DNA of 64,000 bases from the NCBI GenBank assembly GCA_037389465.1, contig JAZARR010000074.1, positions 2,976,001-3,040,000 on the forward strand, read 5' to 3'. Every line of letters begins with the position of its first letter. Position 1 is the stretch's first letter. This document shows positions 1 to 12,091 of this stretch, one piece after another. The stretch comes from Baylisascaris procyonis (Eukaryota > Nematoda > Chromadorea > Rhabditida > Ascarididae). A program made the translations under genes and the position numbers. The notes beneath the pieces were generated by a model that worked only from the letters and a program-made list of their open reading frames with translations, was not told the origin of the DNA and searched no databases.

Positions 1-770
1 GGCTTATAATGGTTTAGAACGAGCGAGAAGATAGCATATCTTCTAAATCTTTGAAAGGAGCATATAGTAGACTCCTGGATGCTTGTAATCGATGATTTAG
101 GATGGTTAAGAGAGCGTTAATGGTGCATTAATTCACAGCATATGATGATAGCATGGAAGTGCAAAAGACTATCATATTGCATTAACGCACAAATGCAATG
201 AGTTGTTGATGGAAATGCGTTACTTATAATACGCATATGAATCGAACGATCGCATCAACTTAAAGCCAATATTTAATATGTCTTGCCTCTATTATTTCAT
301 AATCAATTAATTTTAGTTAGCATTGAATTACACTCGAGCATCGCCATTCCAGTTGATTGATTTATTTCCAAATCAGAAAATATAGTTTTCATTTCTCCTC
401 ACTGAATTGAAGACCTCGCTCATCTCTCAGTCTTTGCATCTCATTTTCCATAAGCTGCTATGTTACTGCCCTTTTTTGCCTTCATGTGTAAAAAAGCGAA
501 CTCAATACAGACTTATTTATCTATGTTGTTCTGTTGTCTGTTGTGATTTGAAAAGAAAGAGGAGAACGAGCAGAAATTACTGTTTTACTTTCGATTGTGG
601 AAAATATGGCTATCTTCCCCTTCCTCCTCTCCCAATGCTTCTACTCTTCTCATTTCTTTGAGGTTATCCTTTCCCATATCAGTTGTGGTGGAAGTGAGCT
701 TTTGTGGACGGATATTGTTGTTGTAATGAAAACGCGTCACATCACATGTTGACCTTGACTTTTTGTGTTT

Positions 771-782
771 GTGTGTATGTGT

Positions 783-828
<46 letters not shown>
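771..828. repeat. (GT)n microsatellite
   Basis: Nearly uninterrupted GT dinucleotides with one interruption by AT near the left end. The poly-Thr/His and Cys/Val open frames seen here in several frames are products of the repeat, not genes. Confidence 0.95.
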
Positions 829-831
<3 letters not shown>

Positions 832-2657
832 GTTGTTTGCCTTCTTTGTTCGCTATACACAGTGAAGTTAGCATTTGATTCAATTCGATTTTTGTGTGGT
901 CCCTGTCAAATATTTTCATTCATTCATCTCAAATATCCGATAAGCTGCTTCCGGTTCTCTTTGCCGAATATTCTATGAACTAGTTTTATTCAGGCAACTG
1001 CTTAAAAATTTCATCTATCGAGTTGCGATCTCTTTCCCTCATCTTCGAATTTCTAGTGATTATAATCTCATCAAAGCTTATTCCTTCCCTCTCTTGCTTG
1101 ATGACTTTTCGAGAGCCATCTTGCGGTCCTCAATTTCATCGAAATTTTTGTCAGTCACCTCGGGAATCTTCTGCTTTTTTCTTTCTCGAAATCAACATTC
1201 GAAAAGGAACTCCATAGCAGCACTAATATGAGCTACACTGATATATGAATACCAAACATTAATGTCAACGGCTCACTTTCGGTACCGTCTACTATTATGA
1301 TCATTGCGCGATGCAATTATGTTTAATTACCAATAGAAGTAAAGTGGATGAGAAATAAGGTCTGAAATAGGCGTGTGTTTTGTATGGAGTTTACCTTAGC
1401 GTGATAAGTTCATGTTGTATTCGCATTTGAATGATCAAATTAATTGGGAAAGCGTCGATTGTTGTGAGTTGTTGCGATCCATTCCATTTGGTACACCATT
1501 TTCCTTTCGTAGAAGGATACTAATGTCTGGATACATGATCAAATGATTGCATTTACCAGATCAGGTTTCTGAGGGCAGCGACCGGCTTGTTCGTTGGCGC
1601 AGTGGCACGTTGCTAGGTTGTAGCGCGGAGTGATGCGAGTTTGTTACCATCGGTACATCAGCACATTAGAAAATGCGAGAAGAGGATGGAGTTGCCTTCG
1701 CGCTTAGTAATGTGTGCAATAGTGGTGGATCAACTTGAACCCACCGAATTGTTGTGTGGCGGGTGACAACGATCCGAACATTTTGTGTTTCAAATATATA
1801 GGAGATCTCGTGAGTAGTATTTATAAGCGCTGCTTTATGCGAGTTGCGAATTTTCAGGATTCTTCAACCGCTTCCTAGTCCCCCTCCCCCTCCTCTCCAC
1901 TGTAGCAGTACAACTTCCCTCATTCGGGAGAGCGGGATGGGGGATTGCATTCCTTTCTCCGTGTTGTGCAGTGAAATTGTTCCTTTGTTACCTTCCTCGA
2001 TATTCATCAGACATCTATCGTTTGTTTTATTTCGGGAATGTTTTTTTTTTTGTTAGAGTGTTGAGTTATTTCTAAAAACTTTGATTGCAGCACTGACTAA
2101 TATTGAGGGACTGATGATTAAAAATTGAAGCATTGATAAACATTTGTTCAATTTCAAACGGTATTGAAATCATCCCGCCCTGTGTTCATTCGAAATTCAG
2201 AGTGTCACCCTTGGAAACACCTCACTATCCCTTCGTCACAGTTTATGGATTAATAATTTTTCTCATCTTTTTTTACGTCATTAAAATTTACGTTCGGGTT
2301 TCAATACGCAAAATTAGTAAGTCGTCAGTGATCATTATTATCGTTGCCACATTGAATTTTGAATTATTCCTTGCGATCCTCTAAGCTCAAGAAGAAGGTG
2401 CCGAGGATTTTATCGTTCTTGAAATTATTCTTCAGTGTTAGTTTCGATTCGTAAAGGGTATTATTGGCAACGTCGTTCCCATTATGCGATTTCTAAATTA
2501 TCGCAACGCCCGTTATGCGGTCTTATTAATCTACGCTTATGATTTTTTTCTTTGTATCTCGAAAGTGCCAAAGTAAATTATGCCATCGTCGTGTCTGTGT
2601 ATGTATGTGTATGTCTGTCTGCCTACTTGACAATTTCAATGTGGCAGCAGTCGAAGC

Positions 2658-2702
2658 TTCCCTCATCCGAGGGAGGCTAATCCCCTCCCTCGGACGAGGG
2701 AA
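2658..2702. repeat. Near-perfect inverted repeat (hairpin)
   Basis: Two 19-nt arms (2658-2676 and 2684-2702) are reverse complements except for one position, which would be a G-U pair in RNA. The loop is 7 nt (ctaatcc). The stem is GC-rich (ttccctcatccgagggagg) in AT-rich surroundings. A second smaller perfect stem (8 bp, caagtgag with ctcacttg, 2766-2794) lies about 65 bp downstream. It is too short for a typical miRNA precursor and more like a small foldback element or a structured regulatory site. Confidence 0.85.
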
Positions 2703-3167
2703 TTGCCGATTTCTGGTTTAAATATTCCATTCACTCCTGCCTTTGTGAAAAATCTAGTTTCATAGCAAGTGAGGGCGGCAACGAGGCTCACTTGATCACT
2801 AGTGTCGTTGCGAAGATTGTTCATCTTCTATATTTTGTAGTTGTTTACCCGTTTGGCCACATGTGTGGCAACTATCTGCTGGCACTCAGTTGATGAGCTC
2901 AGCAAAGATTAGGGAATACTTTTGAGGATCCGATAGAGATATACACATCGGTTATCATCGAGTTCGATCGATTCGAAAAAGAACAGCGGACGATGCTTTC
3001 GTTATCCCAACTCGATCGCATATATCCTTCTGATTCCTCGTTAAACGAATTATCGAAATCCGAACCGGGTCTATTGAATGCTTCCCTACGCTCGCTTCTC
3101 CCTTCTTTCCACATCTTTTTTTTAAGCTTTAAACTTCGCGCAGTTTGCTATTCCAGCTCATTTATTA

Positions 3168-3195
3168 TCTCTCTCTTTCTCACTTCCCTTCTCTC

Positions 3196-3229
<34 letters not shown>

Positions 3230-3238
3230 TTCTATCTC
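3168..3238. repeat. CT-rich simple repeat
   Basis: Polypyrimidine tract dominated by CT dinucleotides with scattered T runs. The Ser/Leu-rich open frames across it reflect the repeat. Confidence 0.9.
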
Positions 3239-6200
3239 TATGTGCTCGGTTTACAATAGTACTTTCCTCTCTTCAGTTCCACTTCTCATCATCTTGGCTG
3301 AAACTGTTTGCGTCGTCACTGCATAAATATTTTATCTTATGCCTTAAGTAAAAATGGATTTTTAACTGGCATTTATTGCGGTTTTTATTTAAGCTACAGA
3401 ACTGTCGTTAAATATTTCATTTCTTGAGTTCTTTTTTTTTCTCTCTTCAATTTTCTTAACATTATATTCTCCGAATTTCTCATTTATATCGGCTAAAATT
3501 TTCTAATTTTTTTTTTTAGATTCCAGATGAAATGAGTTAAATGAATAAGTCGTAGATTATCGAACGAGTTACTCTCCTCCCGCAATATTGTTCAATTTCA
3601 GATAGATATCTTCGTTCTGCTTCCTTTTATTTATGCACTCGCCCATATAAATAATTTTTCACTTTTTTTTCACAATAGTTGTATTGGATTTACGATTTCG
3701 GCAGCAAAATTCGCTCACTAAGGTTTTAGTGAATATTAAAATCGATTTGAAAATATGAGAATTATACATGCATTCGTATAGCATTCATATGAATCACATA
3801 CAGCTCATATTATTGTGTTTGAGGCGCTTAATTATTTTGGAGACGACTGTAGATTCGAAACGATTTGAAAATTGCTTCAAATTTTATCATTCGACAATTT
3901 CGGGTTTGAAGAAGACAAAATCACATTTGAGGAGAAATATTTATATTTTTGATCTCTCTTGCGAAGTCAATATATTTATTCATCTACTGAGAACGTGCTA
4001 ATCGCTACCCTATTATTATTGGATATTTCGGGATATGAGTGTATAGAAGTTAAATTCACCGTTGACAACAATTCAACTTCAAGGCGCCCGATAGGAAGTT
4101 AAAAGAGAATTAGCGATCGATTACTGAACTCATGATTGCATATGAATCCCAGCATTCGGTATCCAGTTGAATTTCTGCGTGCTTATGGGAGGATAATTCG
4201 ACGGCGATCTGCTTATTTCAGTGCGCGAATGCGCTAATTCTACCAACCACTTTGAAAACCTAAATATTTCGACATCTTCATACTTAAAAATCTCACTTGC
4301 TGAAGTTTGGCCATCAATTTGAGTGCTTTTAGAATTTTTTTTCAGTGCTTCCATTCACTTCGACTATTAAGGTATCACAAGCACCAACTGTGTGATCACT
4401 CAGAATACATCTTTGTTTTCTGGATTATAAGTCTTAGTCGTTTTATTCTTTCATTCCTTCTTCATCGTTTATCGAATTCTTCCTGTTTTAAACCTCATAG
4501 ATGCATTTCAGGACGCAACTTTAAAGCAGCGCTTATGCGCAAGATGGGTGGTGGTGGTGGGAATAGGGAAAAGATCTCTCTTTCGGTAATAGTAGTAGTA
4601 CTTCAGACGTTTATACTGATAGGGTTTGATTGCTGTGAACGGTAACCTAGTGTTTTCATTAATGATTACATCATACCTATGTCTCTGTTAATTAATTTCA
4701 CTGAAGTTTTTATGTGAAAGAAATCTATAAAAGCATCGATTTCGAGCATATTTCACTTTATATAAAAATGCGATTTGCTTATAGTGATGATAAGCTCATC
4801 ATTTGTCTCTCTATGCATTTGTTCATCTCATAGATAAATAAACTCTCGATGCCGTTATATGTTTGCATAGGTATTTAATTCTCTTTTCGAATGTTTTTTT
4901 TTTTCAATATCACAAATCTTGCAAATTGGTTCTTTTGTGAAAGTTAATTTACCTGGTATATTACTGCATTCTTCAGTAATAATTCGAGTATTGCACTCTT
5001 TGTTCTTGCAAAATATAATTGCAAATAAAAGCGATCTAATTATTCCGTTAGCATTGAGGAGCGATATGAAAGCGATATTGGATTCAAATGAGAGGAGTAT
5101 TTTTGTATATATTTCGATGAAGGAATCTTTGAGTGCATCATGATGATCAGTCTAATCGTAGATATTGAAGAGTTTTTCCGCAATTACTAATTTAAAAAAA
5201 AAAAAATCTATTTGAATTGTTCATAATTGATAAGAGTGACTGAAATATTTGGCAGCATTAGAAAATTCTACGATGTGGAAGAGTGATGTGTGCGTACTGT
5301 TTTGCGGTGTTTGTCGTATTGATCGCAAACGATCGACAATATCGCAAATGTATTTCTCTCTCATTTTGCAGTAGATGAATTTTACCTTTGAGATGATGAT
5401 TTCGAATTTTATTTCTGCATATCTCCTTATTTTCATCTTCGATGGAAAACGCCATCAATTTGTGAGGCGGAAATCAAAAAAAAAAAAAAAAAATGATAGA
5501 GGCACAAACAAGAATGGTGTTGTTTATTTTAGATAAAGCTTTGTAGTTTGTTTTTTTTTTTGCGCCAATTATTTACGGAATAAAATTTGCGCTATTATTA
5601 AGCTCTCAAAAACGGTCTAGTTTAGGTTGGATGGGACGCTATCTATGGATATCATAGAATGGGGAGGGGGAATTTCCAAGCATCTGTAACAATATTTTAT
5701 TTTTAGTGCTCATAGCGAGTGTTGAATTAACACTACGACAATAGCGCTTTGATGATTTACGATAGGAATTGCTTAATATTCATTAAACTCATTGGAATGT
5801 GAAATGTAAAGTTTTTTTTGAAAGGTTTTTTTTTCGAAGAAAGAAGATTATTGGCGTCGCGAAAAGGTTACCCACTATTGACACCATTGTAACGCAATCA
5901 ACGATGCAATTCTTGAAGAGTTGCATTCAATTGTAACCCATTTTTCTCTCTTTATGCATACATATTTGTTTGGGATCAGATTCCTCCCACAACTGCGAAC
6001 AGGAGAGAGAGGATGGTAGTTTTCCTTTTTCTTGCCCTCTTCATTGTTAAATCCATCTGGAAAATATCCCCTTCTCCCATCCTCCTGACACCCCGTCCTC
6101 CATTTCCCATCCCCTCTATTCGCAACGAATCTTTGTTATATCACCACCGTTATTTCAATGAATACCGACTTTTGCAAATTCATAATTCGAGATTGTTTTC

Positions 6201-8477
6201 ATTGTTTGCATTGTTTGTATAGTCTTATCAGTTATCAGCGTCATCGGAATGTTATGGCTAGTTGAATGATTCTAATGTGGAATAGGTTGAGTGCCGTTCA
6301 TATGAGAATAACCGGTTTTTGATTATCGCCTCTTCACAACGGTTGTCTCTTATAAATATATGCTCTCTAAGCATTACTCATGTCTTTTGTCTCTCAATTA
6401 CTCGTTAACTTTTCAACATTGCTCATATGCACCTTTCCTTAGCTACCATTCCATTCATGTGCTTTTTATCTGCGTATTGGCTTTCCTCTCACCGTTACAT
6501 TTCACGTATTCAGGTTGTATTTATTGATGTGGTTATAACGATATATAGAGATTTATTTGTATAGTTAATTGATGACTTTAGATTTTATTCATGCGAATGA
6601 TCGAAGAATGACCATAATTAGTGAATTTTTGAGGCTTTTGCAGCGATTCTTATCGCAATGATCAATGTGCAAATTGTTTTATGTTTGGTCCAAGGATCCA
6701 ACGACTCGTTCTTCCAGTTTTTCATTTGGTATATCTTTCTACTCCTTTCCTCCCTCCCATCCCTATTTAGTACTATGCTGTTCTCTTGTGGGTCCTTCTT
6801 ACTGGTTGATCACTCTCTTGCATCACTCGATAGTATTGGGAAATCAGGCCATCCCGAACGATATGTAGATTCCTTCAAATTTCATTTATTCACTTCCAAA
6901 AGCAAAGGGCAATCGCGCAAAAGGAATGCCATAGACATCGGTAACAATCGACCACAATAAAGATGCGGAAGTAATATAAATAAAGTGGAATAAAATGAAA
7001 AAGCATATTTGCACGTGAGTATATTGATAAGGTAGATGGGTATATGAATTATATATAAAAAGATAAAAAAAACGGATGAAACAAGGAAGGAGAAAGTGAT
7101 GTAACATAGAAAAAGAAAAAGAAAACATTCCCATCTATAATAGATGCTCCTCAGTAAACAAAGTGGACGATAATATAAAGATAGATCTTTTTTAGATGGG
7201 TGACAATAAGAGAGTTATTACCAGCCCATACTGCTCGCCTTAGGTAAATTGTTTCATCTTGAAATCTATGAAGCCGAATAGAAGAGCTACAGATGATTCG
7301 TTAAGCGGATGATATCTTTCTACGGTGATTGAGTTGCACAACATGCAATGTTGGACCCATCTGTAATATAATAATATAATTTTTTGATCCTATATTGGTC
7401 AGTTAGACATTTTCGAATGCCCTAATCGTTCAAGCACTCAGCCATCCAGTCTGAGAATACTCTATTAAAATAGTTGTATTCATAATTTCATGCGATAATT
7501 TTTAGCGTTACTTCGGCTCCTTATCAAAAAGTATCACTTATTTACTACTTCCTAATATTCTTGAAGTTTTTGAAATCCTTAGAAACCTTTCATCGATCTA
7601 AAAACTCATTCACCTCCACGAAATTAATCTCTCTTAGTTAACGATGAGCATCTCTTCAATATATGAGTTATCTCATCGATTTTTGTCTTTTTTTCGTGTT
7701 ATTTATGCTCATCACAACAATTAACTTCCGTTGATCGACTATCGACTCATCAATGAAGGAAATATTTGAAGCACAATGTTATTTGATGTTATTCTATTTA
7801 AATCTGTGATGAGTTCTTGGAAACGATTATTGTTTATTACTGTAGAGGCAAGTGGGGAAGGAAAGATATGAGCATTTATGTCCATTTACGTCCGGATTTA
7901 TGCCCATATATGTCCAGCATTTATGTCAACTTCATTAAACTTGTTCCAAGTTTTTGATTAATTAGAGGAATCAGAATTGAACATTTTGTATAAATATTTC
8001 GTCGTATTGAAACTTATACTTCCTCGCTACTATATTCACAATAGTTTTTGTCTTTTTTGTGCACCGCTTTAACGATGGCGTCGCACCACATTATCGCATT
8101 TCTATTTTTTTCCGCATATGAGGGAATCCGTAATCAACGAATCTATTGATTTAATTTTGGATCTCTGTCTTCCGATCATTTTGTTATTAAAACGAAGTAT
8201 AAAACGAATTTTCCCCATATTTATCGATGATTTTCTTCAAAAAAGTGTTGATAACTTTGATGAACGTTTCATTTACTTTGTTGATAAGTAAGTTATATAA
8301 ATAAATAAATATGATTTTCGATGAATTCAAATTAAATCAACTGTTTTTTTAAATATTTTACACTGCATTCGTCACGCATTTGTGTAGATTTAGTGTGTTT
8401 TTTACTGCGAATATGAAATCATTGCATAAATACGTCAGTTAAATATTGATCTAAACCATTATAGCTTCTCAATGGTA

Positions 8478-8490
8478 TTGAAAATTTCAG
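8478..8490 (+). promoter_or_regulatory. 3' splice site (cis or spliced-leader acceptor) before the first coding exon
   Basis: The sequence gaaaatttcag ends at 8490, eight bases before the ATG at 8499. Either a 5' non-coding exon is joined here or this is a spliced-leader acceptor, which is common in nematodes and often lies within a few bases of the start codon. RNA evidence is needed to tell these apart. Confidence 0.5.
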
Positions 8491-8498
8491 GTGGCTCA

Positions 8499-11400
8499 AT
8501 GGGAGATGTGAGTGTATCGATCTCAGAGGTGATTGAGGTGCGTGGATGTCGTCTCAATGATGAGGAATTACTTGCATTAATAATCATTTCATGTGAACAA
8601 CTAGCAAAAACACCCGCTGGCGTATTCACCCCCGATCATATTTTTGTACATATGTTTGGAGATTTAGAGGTTTGCATATTTCTTTATTTATATCTTTATT
8701 TATATCGATTTAATAAGATTATTTTTTTGCATATATTATCTCAAAAATTTATTGCAATTAAACATGAAAATTGTAAAACACTATTACATCTTCATGCAAT
8801 ATCAATGCATTAAAACAATTAAAGTAAATCGAATTGAGTGTTTCATTTTGCTCCCTACGCAGTATACAATCCTCTTCTTGCACCGTCTCTGCAATATGGA
8901 ACTACTATTTTTGTTCAATATTGCAATGATTTTTGACGTAGACAAAAGGAAGGTGATGAATCCAGAGAGTAATATGAAAGTAAGTAGCGACAGGCTTATC
9001 CGGGTATATAAACCTGTTCGACGAACTTACTAAGATGGTGTAAACATTATTTGCATGAAGGCCGAGAATGACGTCTTCTTCGCAGTTCGGATTCGTTCAA
9101 AACAACGAAAATAATTGCCATTGAGGTGATGGGGAACGTTCTCCTCCATAGCGTGTATATGTTTCACGAATATATTATAGGCAGGAAGTTAAAAAAAAAA
9201 AAAAAAAACTGCAAGCGCTGGTGTGAAGAGTTGAAAGAGAGTGACACTACGACTTAAAAGAGCATAGAAATCCTTTAATTGCTTTTTTTTTGTCGCATAA
9301 GTGTGAGCGGCGCTATTGAGTTTTACGCAGTTTTGAATCATTTTTGAGTTTATTTTTTAGTGTTTTCCGATAGCAACAGCATTAGGGATTGCTTCATCCA
9401 TTTCGAATACCAAATATAATGGCAATCTTATTTGCTTTTGAAGATGATTGCTGAGTCACATCGCTTCTCATCCCATCCTGTAAATTTGTTCTGTTAGATC
9501 TTGAAATAATCCATGAGTAGATAAGTGGAGCAGCAGATTTGCTACGGTTGATGGTGTGAAGGAAGTAGGGAAGGAGGGAGGGGAATTCGGCAACACACTA
9601 AGGGAACAATCTGAAAATTGATTTTCTTTGTCTATATCGTTGTTTTTTTTTTTTTTTCTGCCACTGTCTTAATGAAGAGAGCGCATAGACTTAGCTACAA
9701 ATACTATTTCATTCTTTTAGGATCAAACTAACTCGAACTCGATTATTGCAGATAAAAGTTGTCTCTGCAGATCAAGTAAGCCCTGAATATGTGCCTCCAG
9801 AGATACGTGATGGAAATACCAATCCTGATGCAGGTTTGACGTAATTCTTTCTCATTTATACTGTAATTCAGGATCTATTTATATAATGGACAATTGCACT
9901 GTACGATTATACAACAAAAGATTACTGTTTGGAACCCGTCTATGAACGATGTTATCACTCGTTGTCAAATATTATTTCAGAGGTGTAATACTTGATCAGA
10001 GCATGTGTCGTTGATTTTCACATAGCTGATCGACTTCCCTCATTTTACCTACCCTATCGTTATCGGGAAATATGACCCCTAAAGGCACATTGGTTATTGA
10101 TTTTCTTCGTAGATGAATAAGTGTTTAGTCCAAATCTCCCTGGTTGATCTTTATGGTTTAATAAACTGGTTGTGGTCACCTACCTTCCCAGAGGTGATTA
10201 TCATCCGTTGATGTTTTCTGAAGGGGCGATCGTTTTTCATTCAAGTTGTTTAATTCTGATCGGTAAGTAAAGAAGAAATCTTTACATGCATCGCGGCAGG
10301 AATCATAAGTAAAGGAAGAGGGCAGTAAGGCGCATAGAAGTGAGTTGAAATCTAATCGATCGGTTTTAAGGTGCTGTACATGTGTTCTGTTTGGGTGAAG
10401 TGATTCGATTCGCGGGTGCTGCCGAATCGTCGAATGCAGATATATTCTCACTGCTTAATGTTATGACCGTCGCCCATGTTGCCACACGACCATCTATCGT
10501 CAGGTAGTATGCATGTTCATTCTTTTAGACAGTGGTGAATGATAGATAACCATGAGCATGTCATTAAAATTTTAACCGATTCATGTTTGCAAACCTCATC
10601 ATTAAGGACGATAGGTTTTATAAATTTTTATTGAACTGCTACAGAGCTTATTACTTTTAATGCAGTTGTGATGAACGATCGAACATTGCTAGTGCTAGCA
10701 GAGGTATCATACCTCTGCGTTGTAAAATGCTTAGGCTTAAATTTGCTGGTTATTAGAATAAATCTCTGATGAATTTTTTCCTCGTGAGAGGAATGAACAG
10801 ATTGAAGCGGAATGGCCTTTCCCGCAAAGGCAATAGAGTTTGGTTTTAGGCAGATGTGGGAAAGCAGTTGCCGGTCCTTCGCTAGAACCCCTTCGAATTA
10901 AGTACCTGCTGGAGTGCCTATGAGAGAGTGCATTGCGAGTTAGGGAAGCGCAGTAGTCGAAAAAATTAAGGACCTTTAGCAACGCACCATGATTTAATAC
11001 CCTTTAATAGTATATAGCGAAAAGTAAGTAATGCTTAGGCGAATGTTAGACTGGAAAAAGAGAGCGATAAATTAGTGAAACGTATTTTGTACCGCAGTGT
11101 GCCATGTTCTGAAGTAAGAGATAAGAAGACCCTGTTGCTGTGCGAAGGAATTGCTTCTAGAGGCAGCAGTCCTCAGAGTCACATGCGTCCATCGGATTAT
11201 GAAGGAGCAAATTCTTAAAGAGGATTTGCATGATGAACCATTTAAACGCTTCAATAACTTAAGCAGTAACATTTCAGAACGTAAACTGTTAAAATATGGA
11301 AGTAAACTGTTGAATTCGTTTGGGATTTTCCACTTTCATCATTGCTTTCGTTTCCCAATGTAGATCATTCAAATGTTCACTATGAGGGGGCATTTTAAAC

Positions 11401-12091
11401 GATCGAGCAATGAGAAGCTTGTGAACAACAAACGTCATTTGTATAAATCGTCGCATCGTTCACTCAGAGAGGCTGATTCCTTCCCTTTCTCTGAGATCTC
11501 CATATTTAGGGCGATGTGATTCTCTCAGTTTTCAGCATGATGTTTCATCTACGGGATTGTACTCGAAAAATCGCAGACGAGGGAATTGTCCCTGTGCGCA
11601 TTCTAGTGATTTATAAATTACTCTATTGCGTCTAACTTATCTATCCATAATATTCGGTAAATGCAGATAGCGACATTCGTTAAGAGGCGTCTTTTGTGCT
11701 CATTTCCTCTGTCCTATATACCCCTTCCTTCCATTTCTCGAGCCTGTCGTTTTATTGTTAGAAATCGAATGTTATAAATCTCTTGTATATCACTTATTAT
11801 TCTCAATAAGCGATCTTATTTATACTAGATCACTACTTGGGAATAATACTATTGCTTTCAAATATTTATTGATGTAATCAGAAATGAGCACTTTATTTTG
11901 TAATGTGTTTATGTTGATAACGTATTGCATTGATGATATAATCCCCTATAAGAGAGGTGCAAATTTATTTTGCATATTTGTTCAGATTGGCTCAAATGGC
12001 GAAGAACAAGTTGAGCATTCAGAATCCAAAAGCACTTCTCGCCGAGATGTACGTTCTTGTGATGGGTGATGAAGCCGATGATATTGAAGAT
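8499..12091 (+). other. KIND domain exons (1-4)
   Basis: Residues 1-164. The opening VSISEVIEVRGCRLNDEELL follows the usual KIND start (valine-ser-leu, E-hydrophobic-E-V-R-G, L-N-E-E-E). Exon 2 carries SPEYVPPE, like the pseudo-kinase APE-equivalent segment. Exon 3 has VHVFCLGEVI, the equivalent of the kinase subdomain-IX helix (V-x-S-L-G). Exon 4 ends in an acidic run (DEADDIED). All the motifs are in family order, so this assignment is firm. The domain lacks catalytic residues, as expected of the family. Confidence 0.87.

Larger units (their letters stand above)
1..8490. other. Non-coding upstream region of the scaffold gene
   Basis: I see no convincing coding exon in this 8.5 kb. The open frames are short and T-rich, encode low-complexity Phe/Ser/Leu stretches, and overlap microsatellites. 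The region holds a GT repeat, a CT-rich tract, several poly-A/T runs and a strong foldback near 2.66 kb, each listed separately. It may contain the promoter and 5' non-coding exons of the large gene that starts at 8499, but no core promoter element can be assigned by eye. Confidence 0.6.

Noticed and set aside
585..978. Open frames rich in Thr/His and Cys/Val
   Set aside because: They are translations of the GT microsatellite in different frames.
1588..1650. Exact A-box-like word (tggcgcagtgg) suggesting a tRNA
   Set aside because: The downstream B box is poor (gcgagttt) and no acceptor or T stem pairs, so it is not a tRNA gene.
11060..11400. Possible scaffold exon after a cag at 11097
   Set aside because: In the required phase it ends in a stop without a donor. 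The exon at 11986 joins exon 3 in phase and continues the KIND domain naturally.
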